Assembly (NCBI GenBank): GCA_017303715.1
Contig: JAFLBZ010000001.1
Location: forward strand, 186,001 to 250,000
Origin: Rhodothermia bacterium
GTDB taxonomy: Bacteria; Bacteroidota; Rhodothermia; Rhodothermales; UBA2364
Reading direction: 5' to 3'
DNA: 64,000 bases
Positions 44,199-56,100 of the stretch are shown here, one piece after another (the first letter of the stretch is position 1; every line of letters begins with the position of its first letter). Below the pieces are notes generated by a model that was not told the origin of the DNA, ran no database searches, and saw only the letters and a list, made by a program, of their open reading frames with translations. The translations under genes were made by a program, and so were the position numbers.

Positions 44199-47100
44199 TT
44201 ATTGAAGTTCGATGGTGAACGTGCGGATAAGGCCAAGCGGGTTGGCTACGGTGACATGAATCTCGAAGGGTACGAAGTCCTTGTTAATGGAGAGCGGAAT
44301 GGAAAATTCTTTTGTTCCCACCTCTTCGGGTTGCAACGTACCAAGCCAAACATTCTGGGAAATCGTGCGATAGACTTCTTGCGACAACAGCCCTAAGTTA
44401 TTGGTTTTGCGGTAAGAAAAGACGTATGAAACCCGTCCATTAACCCCAGACTCTTCGTCTTTCAGGTCTATCAACGAAACGGTTAGCGTCTGTTTACGAG
44501 GATCCCAAATGCCTTGTGCCTCACCCAGATTTGGCGGCGTTTGGTCTTCTCTGATCAATACCGGACCTACCACCGAAAGACCAGACATGTTGCCTTGACC
44601 ATTAGAGACCCTGAAGGAGACAAAATAGGGTTCTAATCCCAAAGTTTCGGTATTTGGAACCGCAAACGATTGTCCAAAATCTCCCCGATCACAGCCCTCT
44701 GCTTTCGTCCAGCCACGTACATCCGCCAATCCTGCAGCCGTACCAATGGCATATTCGCACGTCCGAATGCCTGTTTCCTTATCTAATCCGGGTTCGGTGT
44801 TGACAAATACTGCTTGGCTGGTATTGTGTGAAATTAGGCGGTAAGACCGCATAATCGGTGCTAAAGGCCGCGTTGGGTCTGGTGTATTGCCTAAATTTAT
44901 CATGATTGCAGCACTGCGCCGCCCAAGGAAGTCCTCCGAGAACACCAACAATCGGGCATCGGCATAAGGCACGGTGTTGCGAATATCCAAGGTCATGGTT
45001 TCTCCTTCTATCCTGTCCTTGTACCGTACCGGCGGATCCAGATACCAAAATTGCTCCATGTTCCGACGCGCAAACGCATCTGCAATCACTCCCGACGTAT
45101 CGCGCTTGTTCGTTACCACATATCCATACCGCCGGATGGCATCTTTGGGATTAAAGATTTCCACTTGGTAATATGTGGGCAAATATGGGGAGTCTCCTCG
45201 TTTTGGGTAATTATTAATTTCCGTCTGTTCTACGGGCGGATACACAACGGCATCGGGCATCGGAGCATCTTGGATGGCCGCCTGTCCGTTGACGAATTGG
45301 ATAAGCGAAGGCGCTTTGGGTGGTAAAAGGTCTAATCGAACCGGATTGGCGGCGTACCACACCGTTTGCAACCCTTGGCCGTTTTCTGCTACCACACTAA
45401 AGTAATAATCTTGGTCTTCTTGTAAATTTAGCCCACTAACTTCACCACTTATCCGTGACGAAGTTTGTGTGCGTGCGATATTCCCGACCAATGGTTGCCA
45501 AGACTGGATATCCGATTCGCCGTATGCTGACCCGATCGCATATGAAAACGATTTGATATCAGACTCTGGGTCTGATGCAGAAACGTCTATTGCAACACGA
45601 TTCCGTTTACTCACCCAGATGGGCGTAACACCCTTCTCGGTATCTAAAATGCCCATTTCTTGCACATATCCTTCTTTTCTCATGACCAAATTTGCCGAAT
45701 TAATGGTGGGTGACGAGGAGTCTTGAGACACCAAATTACCATTGCTTGTTGGTACTTTCACCCCCACTTGTAAGACATTTGGGTTTACGACCACCACGCC
45801 TTCCTCACTTACGTCCACATTAAATGTCGCCGTTCTACGGATAACGTTGCCTGCGGCACCTCTTGCTTGAAGTGTCACCGTGAGGGTTTGTACCTTTTCG
45901 TCTTTCAGCAATCGAGGTGTTTCAAAACGCTGTTCGGTATTTCTGCCCACACTCAAGGCCGTTCGTTCTGGGAGGAAGGAGGCCATCACGTTAGAGACAT
46001 ATGCTATTTTTTGCAGATAAAGTGGTTTTGTCGCATCAATGGTAGGTGGTGTATTGTTAATAGGATTTGCACGCACGGTGGCGATCCCCCCCGATACCGC
46101 GAGCGCATATTCAGTTACAGCAAGTGGGTGATATGCCGCCCAAGTCAGGTTAACCACGCCCAGATTTGCATTTCGTTGCGCAACAAGGCTGATATTCGCA
46201 ATAACGGGTGCTTGAAGGGCTTGTCCAAGTCCAGTTTTTAGCGCCTCCAGCGGCTCATTGCCTTGCAAGTTGGTCGCAGTACGCCAAGTCTTGAAGTCCG
46301 CCACCATACCATAAAGCGTCACTACCATCTGCGATTTTAAGCGGTGGATTTCGCCCACTTTTGTGGAAAAGTTCTCCCACGCGCTAAGCAGGTTTTCGCG
46401 TTGTGTGGAGAAGGAACTAATTTCGTTTTGTATTCTTTCTGGTCCCGTTCCCTCTATGAGCCATTCAAGTCCCAGTCGGAAGCGATCCACCCAAAATTCG
46501 CGTTGGATGCGGTTAACGTTTTCCTTAAAACTGCCTTCATTTCCGTCGTCTGCCGCTTTTTTTATGGCATTGTTCATCGTTGTGGCATTGGTAGCCATGT
46601 CGTTATAAGAGATACTCGTCCCAATCGTCATGTTTTGATATAGGATTGATGCCATAGCTCCTGCGTCGTAATTGACACTATTGCTACAGTGTCCAAAGTT
46701 TTGTGGATCAAGCGCATTTGTAAGGAGACACCTTCTTGTCCAAGCGACATCGGTGGTAACGGTTATTTCGTTTTCAGTTGCTGGCGCCAAGCTATTTAGG
46801 AAATTCAAGCGTTGTTGGAACTCCTTACGCAAAGTCCAGACATGGGCAATCCGCCTGCTAAAATAGCTATAAACATTGTTCAATGATGCCGAGAACATAC
46901 GAGCCTGCGCCTCGATCTCCCCCTCGCCGGAGGAAGGAATTGCGGGCAGGGTGTTCGGGCGCTCAAGCCCATTCATCCAGTTGGCATCGCCGAGCAAACT
47001 AACTTCGGTTTTGCCAATGTGTTGCCAGACCTGAACAATGGCTTGTCGGTATTTGCCCTCGATGACCTCCATTGCAGCTTGTAGGTTGCCGAGTGCATTT

Positions 47101-50100
47101 TGGTTTGCGGCCTCCGCTTGGTCATCCATCCCAAAGGAGGGCGGAATTTCGCCTTGCCAATTCATCTGGACATTTGTGATTGGATTTCGGATGGCATCCA
47201 TATCCTGCTCCATCTTCTCCGATTCCCGTACCGCTTCGATGGCAATGGATTTAATTTCCTCCAAGCGTGCCAAGATTGAGGCTTCTTTGGTTTTCAGGGC
47301 ATCTAAGGAAGCGCGCATCATATTCATGTAATGGTCTTCGCTGTAGAATTTTTCTGGTACATCACCTGCAAGGACTTGGCTATAAATATCCGAGAATGCG
47401 GTTGGGCGGTAATTGCGTCCGGTTCTGCTGTAATATTTTGCCGAATAGTTCCAGACATTACTTCCCGGCCCCATAATGCTTGCCTTTTGGTCTGGCCGCA
47501 AGAGAAGAAACGCTTTTCCAGAAGCGGTAAGTTGTTCTTTGCTCATAAAAGCGGCAGCAGCAATAGCGGCTTGTAAGGCTTGTTGGGCGGCATTGGCCTC
47601 GTTTTTCATGTTTTCGGCATCTTGCATGGCTTCAGCAATCATGGCTTCATAGGCCGAGTTCGACCCAAGCCCGCCGTCCCAATCACCATTATAATTTGCA
47701 AGATAGATGGAGACCTTTGCAAATAAGACCTTAACCTTTGCACCCGCATAAAAAAGTGTGTTGTTATTGCGTTTGATAAAGGCGCCTTTTGCCGTCACAC
47801 TTGCCACTTCAAAGCCCAAGACCTCGATACCGGCGGTCATTTCTCCATAAGCCCCCATATTTCTTCCATTGCTCCGCCACCAGACCATAAAGTCGAAATG
47901 TACGGTTGTAGAAACAATGGCCAACGCTAGACCGGCATCCACTTTAAGTTTGAACAAAAACCCTGGATCTCCTACAAAGAATTCTCCTTCCATCCCTACG
48001 AACAAAACACGCGCTTTTACATTCCCCCAAATTGCCCAATTTGTTTTCCCATTTTGCGAAACGAGGTTAAAGCCCACTTCTGCACCCGCATACAGCAAGA
48101 AACCAAAATCCAACTTCACACCGACCTCACCCCCAATTCGGAAAAGATTTGGCTCTTTATGGATGCTAAGATACATGCCTGCTTGGAAAACAGGTAGATC
48201 AAAAATCGTGACATTGGCATTTAGCGTAAAGTCAAATTTTTCAAACCCATCGCCAAAGCTAAACGCCAATAAAGCTCGCCCTTTTACCAACCTTAGTACC
48301 TCTACTTGGGCAAACAACAAGGCGGTAAAATCCATGCCCTCGATCTGCGGCACCCGATCCGGTTTATAGAGAGCCTCCCGCAACCCCGGCAGGGTCATCA
48401 CCAATTCCATATCCGCTTGTTCGGGTCGGATAAAGAACCCTGCGCCAATACTCGTCAGGGTCAGCACACCGGGGAAAATCTCGATCGGGAAGTCCACTTT
48501 TGCAAAAAGCCCCATTGTGACCTTTCCATCCCGCACCCCAATTTTACCGGCTAAGGCCCCTCCAAGCCCCGGAGCAAGTTCCACCCCTCCGGCCACCCTT
48601 AGTACAAAACCGCGTGCGTCGGTCAGGTATTGCATAGAGGCCGTCGCTTTAGCAATTCCTCCCAATTCCAAATGCGCATTTTTAATGGAAAGAAAGAACC
48701 CGCCGCCTTGTTTTTCATACACCAAGACCTCATCCACACCACCACCAAGACCTTCACCAATGGTAATACTTGCACCGGCTTTCAGGTAATAATTCACCGC
48801 AATGGCCTCCGTGCTTTGTTGCACACCGCTTGGCCCACCACTACTGGTTTGTAGATTAAGTGTCGTGGGGCTGCTGCTGAAGGAAAACCCATTCAGGGTT
48901 AACGAAACCACCTCCATCAATTTCACACTGACTTCACCTGTTGGGCCACCCGAATCAAGGATGCCGCTTGATCCTATGGTTAAGCCTTGATACCCAAAAG
49001 AACCCGAAGAACCTGCCAAGTTTAAACTGGCCGTTCCACCAATCACCACCGCAAAGCCATTTTGGGGCTTAAAACCAATGCTCAGGTTCGTCATTTTGAA
49101 AACCCCTGCATCCAAATCAAATCTAAATTGCGCACTTGGCATCCGCCACTCCACGCCATTGGTTGCAGAAAGCCGGAATCCCCAATTTTGGTCTATATCC
49201 GAAGGCGAACCAAAAGCAATGACTTTAGCGTCGTCGTTCCCAAACTTCAGAGACGCCGAGGCCATGATAGACGTATTGCTTAGGTTATTCCAATCAGCTA
49301 CAAACTTAATTCCGGTCAATTTAAGCCGCGCAATGCCGCCTAAGTCCACCTCCGGCGATCCAGCAACAGGCTCATCCTTCCCAAAATCGAAGGTGGGATA
49401 AATAGGGGTGAAAATGGGCGAGCCATCTTGTGCAAGTGCAACGGTAAGTCCAGCCTCCCCCGTTGACTTAAAAGGTTCCGGAAGTGTAATGAGTCCAGAT
49501 GCCGTGATTTTCGGGCGATTGTTCTCTACCCCAATTTTTAGGGTATTGAACTCAAAAAGATTGGGGATAATCTTGATGGGATCGTTCGGATTGAGGAGGT
49601 TTAGGGCGGCATCGCCCACTGAAAACGAGCCGTCCGTACCTATGACCAAGTTATTGATGGGCAACGTTTTCCCGAGGAAAGAAAGTTCGCCATCCAATCC
49701 AAACCGTAAAATGGCGTTTTGAATACTGAGGCGCATTCTCCTAATGAGCAAGGGGAATTGCTCACCCAGAAACTTGGTTTGTTGCTGATTATTGAACTCC
49801 GCTTGGGTGAGCGCAACGCCTCCGGTTCCGATTTTAAGCCCACTTACGCCCAGAGCAAAGCCTTTTCCGAGCAGTTTTTCCATTTTGAAGATGCCGTCGA
49901 GCATCAAGGCAAATTCTTGGTCGTTATTTACAAGACCAATCCGTGAGGGCACAAAATCCGCAAAACCAAGCGGAATACCTTCTAATAAAACAGGCCCCGG
50001 CGCTCCAAAAGCATCCTCACCGGAGTTACCGAGGTTTTTACCACTGAATCTTGGATCCATCAAGACATCAAAATTCCACGCATTGTTGTAGCCACCCACC

Positions 50101-53100
50101 AACTGGAAACGTCCGGGTTTTCCGGCGTCATCCTTGAAGAAGGCCGTCGCTAATTGCCCACTCAAGGCCATACCGCCAAAGCTGTTGTTTTGGATATTAA
50201 ACGAAACGCCACAAATGGAAATCTGCACGGAATCCCCACCGAAGTTCAGTTTTTTTAATGGGTTATCGGAACAACTTTGTTGAAATTGTGGACTCGCATC
50301 GCCAAGTGTGAGTGTGGCATTATCGAAACCGCGATCGGTAAGGCGTAGGCCAACCAATTCTAAAGGCGCATCTCGGTCTAACATCTTTGGCAGTTTTACC
50401 GTTGCATCCACCAAAAGTGCAGGTGCGCCATTTACCACTTGGAAGCGCATTTGCTTGAGCGCAAGCGGTGTGCCATTGAAGAGTTTTTGGTTCAGTGCAT
50501 CCGTCACCTCAACGTCTAATTTCTCGAAGGCCTCCACCGATGCACCATTAAAGACCACGCTAAACGAAGTTTTTGCAGTTGGTTTGCCTGAAATTCCTTC
50601 CAGAACCAAGTCGTTTGTTTGTCCCGGACGAGAGAACAAGCGCATCCGGCCACCGCCCAAGTTTTCTGTAGCAACGAGCAGGTTATTGCCTTGTTTTAGT
50701 TGGACATACGCCACCGATGTCGTGGGAACGGGTAGCTTTTCTGGAATTAAATCGGCAATTGCTTCCCCGATATTGTCTGGATGAAACCCATCTTGATCCA
50801 AATAAGCCACACGTTCTTCTTGGCCATCGTCGCGGGTGCGGAAGTATTCAATTTTACCATCGCGCACATAGACCGAGCCAAATCCCAACGCAACAGGCCC
50901 AAATTTTTGTTTGAGTTGTGGGAAGACCAAGCCACCAATCCGCATCTCCGCCGAACCCTCTCCCGAAAGTGTTAAGCCATCTTTGGTGATATTGATGAGG
51001 GCAGGAAGACCCATTTTTAGCACATTTCCCGAACTGGGCAAAGGTGTTGCAACGTCTGTTAAGCCCCATTCCCCGCGATCGAAGAAGAATTGCAATGCCA
51101 ACGGAGCCGAAACTTGAATAGAACCGCTTTGGAGTACGTTTCCCGCAAGACCAAAAACGGCATTGTTGAACGACGTATTGACCGTAGCGCCTCCAACGCG
51201 CAGTCCTCCAGAGCCATTTAATTTTAAACCACCTTCCGTCAATAAAGCGTTACTGATGGAAAAAGCAAAAATGGGATTGTTTTTGGGATATTGCCAGATA
51301 AATGGCTGGTTGATGGCAATGGATGTGGGTGCTAACAAGTCGCCATTGAGCAAATTTACCGCCAACCGCCCAGTCCCACGTACCTCACTGTTTTGACTTG
51401 CAATAACGGCTTCTGCATTACCGGATAATAAGAAGGTTTCCTCCCCGCCGCCGAGTTTTAAGGACAAAGCAGATTGTTGAAACTGAAGCGATACTTCCCC
51501 AAAACGAATCGCACCACAAGGAGCAAGATTCGGTATTTGGCCTTCAATCTGACCAGAAAGGGACATCTTAAGTGATAATGAGGTCTTGCAATTATCGGCG
51601 TTTTGAACAACCGAGGGCCACTTTAGCTCACCTTCCATCCGCACTTCACCGTTCTGAACTCCTTCATCTGCAAAAAGCCTCCCTCCTATCCGCTTTACCA
51701 ATAATGCTGCTTGTCCTCCGAGGGACAACGGCTTTTCTTGCAACAATTCGAGGTCATTGAACTGCCCATTTAGGAGGCCATTCTCAAACCCAGCATTTCG
51801 AATGATGAGCGTTTGCCCTGCCAATTCTGGTGCGCGATCGGCAAGCCCAAAAGGTTTTACACGTAGATCTATTTCAGGCGAAATTTGTGGCGGATTGACG
51901 CCAAATACATTTATCCGTGTCTGGGGCAACCTAAATCCAATAGGCTGAATTTGGTAGGCATTGAGGTTTACATATGGTGCATTGAGCGGCGGATTGGTTC
52001 CTTCGTGCAAATCCAATGCAGGCAAGTCGAGGCCATTTTCGGTTAATTCAAGGCCATTAACGGGAATTTCTAAGCCGCGTTCGTTTTTCAAACTTAGCCA
52101 TAAAGAAGCCGCCAAGCCCATCCGAAACGCAAAATGGTTCTGCTGATAGTCCATTTGAAGGTTACGAATCCCAGCAATACGCAAACCGAGGTTGCCTACT
52201 TCCCACGTTTGTGCCTCCGCATAAACCGGATCGAAACGTGTAATGGCAAAGCCATCCGGCGAATACCGAAATTCCGCCGAGGCAGAGGCCAGAATCAGAT
52301 TAGACGCATTCCGCACTTGGATATCCGATTGGCCTGTGATGAGGAAGGTGGGACTTCCATTTTGGAATGGAACCGACATCTGAATGTTCAGTGTGCGCAT
52401 GTTCATCCCGACCAAGCCGCGTTCTGCTACTAACGGAATGAACTGACTGGGATTGCAGGTTGTAGATACCTTCCATTGATGATCGGTTTGCGTAAACAAC
52501 TGCACTGGACAGCCATCGCCTAAAGGTTGCCCAAAAAGGGACATTTTTCCGGTCAGGTTCAGCTTTTCATCTTCAAAACCCACCATCAGCACTGAAAATG
52601 GAAGCCCGTCGGGCAATTTAAGGTCTTCGCGACCTGCAACCGAAACGCCCAAGCGCCCTCCTACCACCTGCCGTGTGTTCGGGTTATAAACCAGATTGTC
52701 GAAGGCAACCTCGACCATTGGTGGCTCTGCTTGCTGGCCCTGTAGCGCAGGGAGCATCCAACGTGCTTTTTTCCCCGGAAGCGTAAAGAGTCGCAAGAGG
52801 CCATTGCCCATATCCTCCGAGGAAACCACTGCCGCACCGTTTGTCTTCACCGTTATATAAGCGACCGACTCCAAGGGCAATGAAATTTGATCAGGTAACA
52901 AAGCCGAGGCCAAATTGGTGGCCATTCGTAAACCCAAGGCATTCAGTGTAGCAATGCGGTTGCCGTTTTGGTCAAAGCCAACCTCTCCTTCTTTTGGGGC
53001 AAAAGGCGAAAGCGAGAACCAAAGATCAGGTGACACTTGGGTTTCGAGACCCGTTAGGGCGAGTTCACCCACCCGTATATCGCCATTCTGCACAACATTT

Positions 53101-56100
53101 TGTACAGCTGCTCCGGCCTCTGGCTGCGGAAACGTCCAGCCAAGCGAGGAAAGTTGGGAGGATGCCGGAAACACAAAGCGCAGTCCTTCTGGAAGTTCGG
53201 TTGCAGGTGACTGTGGTACACTGGTGTAAGTGATGTGTCCCGTCTGACGATCAACCGCTGCAAACATGGGTAGTGCGTTATCAAGGGTAATTGTGCCGGA
53301 TTGAATCTGATGGGTTGCGGGGTCTAAGCGTACCTCATCAAACGTAACCCCGCCTAAAGTTGACGTAGCAGTTTCGCTCAACGTGCCAATTCCCAGCAGG
53401 TTTCCACGCCCGTTGATGCGGATACCGGATGCCTCAAATTGCACTTCATTCGCATAAAACCGAAAAACGGGATTGTTTTTGGGAAGAGAAATTTGGGTCT
53501 GTGTTATTCCACCTGCCGTAGCACCTATCTGCCAGTTGTCAAAGCGGCCATTCATCACATCCAAATTCACCTGAACGGGTACAAGGCCAACTCCGGCCAA
53601 ATCTCCTTCCCCCGTGAGATTGGAGAAACGTGCAGTTTGTTTGCCCGCCTCTTCTCCAAAAACCAATCCCGAAGAGGTCAGTTTTACTCGATAATGCTGA
53701 TGGGTAACCGATACATTTTGCAGACTATTGCCGATTCCTGTTGTTTCGGAAACCCAGAAACCACGACGATTCAAATAAACTTGTGCCAGTTCTTGGCCTT
53801 GTAGCACGGTGACTTCGCCGAGTACAATGTTTTTTTCCGGTTGTAATGGCCCTGAAAGGCGTACTCGTCCCGTTGGAAGTGCTCTTCCATCAATAGTAAG
53901 GCTACCATTCTCTTCAAGATTTATACGAATGTTTGCCCGCATTTTTTCCACATCCAATTGGGCGATCGGTTCCGCAAGTTCTGGCGATTTAAGCCCAACC
54001 ACACACGGTATCGGGAGTTCGGCAAGGTTGCTCGACCACCCAAAAAACGTACCGTTCCACAGACCGTTTTGCACCTTCATCGCTAAAGCCTGGAGGCAAG
54101 AAGGAACACGAGACAAGGCACTGCTCATCCGTAGTTCCAGATCAACTTGTGCATTCCAAGGCCCAGCATCTGCCTTAGACATCCCAAGCCAGTCTAGAAC
54201 CACCGCCGGCTGCCGAAATCCTTCTATGCGCCCCTCGAAAGGTGCTAAACTGATCGTGGTTGTGTGGGATAAAAGTGATTTCGAGAGCGAGATTTCGGGA
54301 ATCTGAATGGGAGTTCCATCAAAATTCAACCCAGAAAATGTAGCAAGTGGTTGGCTCCCAAAGATCGGATGACCCAAACCCGCATCCAGATTAAACCTAT
54401 ATGTCCAAGTAAAATCTGCATTAAAAGCAAAGGTTGCTAATCGAATCCGCCCAATATTTAGGTCAAGGCTCCCCGTTTCTAAATACGTTTGCCGAGGGTC
54501 GCAGTTTTGAATGCCCAACTCTGGTTGTGGAACCGTTTCCTCCCGAACACGAATGGGAAAGACCACACCACAATACTTACCGTCACGAGTCAACAAGGCC
54601 AATTCAGCCATCAGGGTTAAGTCTGTAACCAAACTATTTTGAGTAGCATCAACTGCAAAAGTACCGTTAAGTTGCTGTATTTTAAGCTTAATTTTAGACT
54701 GATCTGGCGTATTGTTTACGGAAAGATCAAGGCGACACAATACTGGAATTTGTCCAGCAAGGTCATTCAGGGAAACACCTTCGATGCGACAAGTGGTTGG
54801 GTTGCCAAACAGATTAAGTGTGGCCACACCCGTTGTTTCGCCAGCGGGGAGCCGCACCCCAAGCCGCCCCAAAATGAGTTTAACAGGCCCGCTTTCATAC
54901 ACGACCGGATTCGGCAAATTTGCTTCCAGAAAGCCCGAAAATCCCGATGCGTCAAAGGAAATCTGACCTGTAGCGGGTAAATAATTACCCGTTTGTGGAT
55001 GCCGAATTTTGGCCTCCGCGACAAATCCTTTTATGCGATCCCAATACAAGTCCTGAAGTTGTACATTTTGGTCGGGGAAGGGAACGCCAAGCGAAGAAAG
55101 GACATTCCCCAAATAAACCTGACCATTCGTAATAGCGAATGCTTGAGGCTGAACCTGAAGATTTTGCAAGCGGACACGAAGTTCGATTGGGCCATTCATC
55201 ATTTCAAGACGCAAGGTAGCAAAGCCGGAAAGGGTTTTGAGTCCGGCAATATCTTGCGAAAACGCCTTTGAAAGGCCACGCAGTTGGGCAAATCCGGGCA
55301 CCAAATCCACTTGATCCCATGCAGGAATGGCATTAGGATCGTCAACGGGCGGTGCGACAGGATCCTCAACCACGTTCGCACTCATTTTGGTAAAGGTAAC
55401 AATTTCCGAAAAGCCGTCACGGGTGATGGGCGCATTCCGGCTGGTTTCTTCTGTCTTTACCCGAACGGCGTAGCGTGTATTGTCTTCTAAAGCCGGATAA
55501 GCCGCAGAATAAACAAAGGTGGTTTGATTGGTACGAACCACTTGGCCGGTTACTGGCGGATTACTGCTAAGGGCTTGAGAGGGCGTCTGATTAGGAAGAA
55601 TTTTGACGATTTGTAATGAATACTGAAACCGATCTGTGATTGCGCCAACGACGGGAAGCCATGAAAAGGTCATGGGCGCGATAAGCACTTCCGACTCGTT
55701 TATAGGAGAAATAAGTTCAGCAGGTTCTGGATACGTGATCTCGGAAGTACCAATCCCCGGTACGGTCATGATTGCCGCATCTGTAAGGGGTTCAATTTCG
55801 AGTTCATACCTTCCTTCTGGAATGAGGCCAGATCGTAGCGCAACCGATTGATATTTGCTTTCTAATTTGTTGATTACGTCTTGAACGCCATCATCAAACG
55901 TAATACTTGGGGCGTCTTTAAAGGTTCGATAGGTGTAAATGCCCGGTGAGTAGGTATTGGGGCGCGAAGTGGTGGTGTATAAAACTTTATCGTTATGTCT
56001 AAAAGTCACTTTGAACCGAAAGGACACAGGACTTGCATCTAATGGATTTTGATACAAAAATTGTATCTGGTATTTTCCCGTTTCATATTCACGGAGCAGG

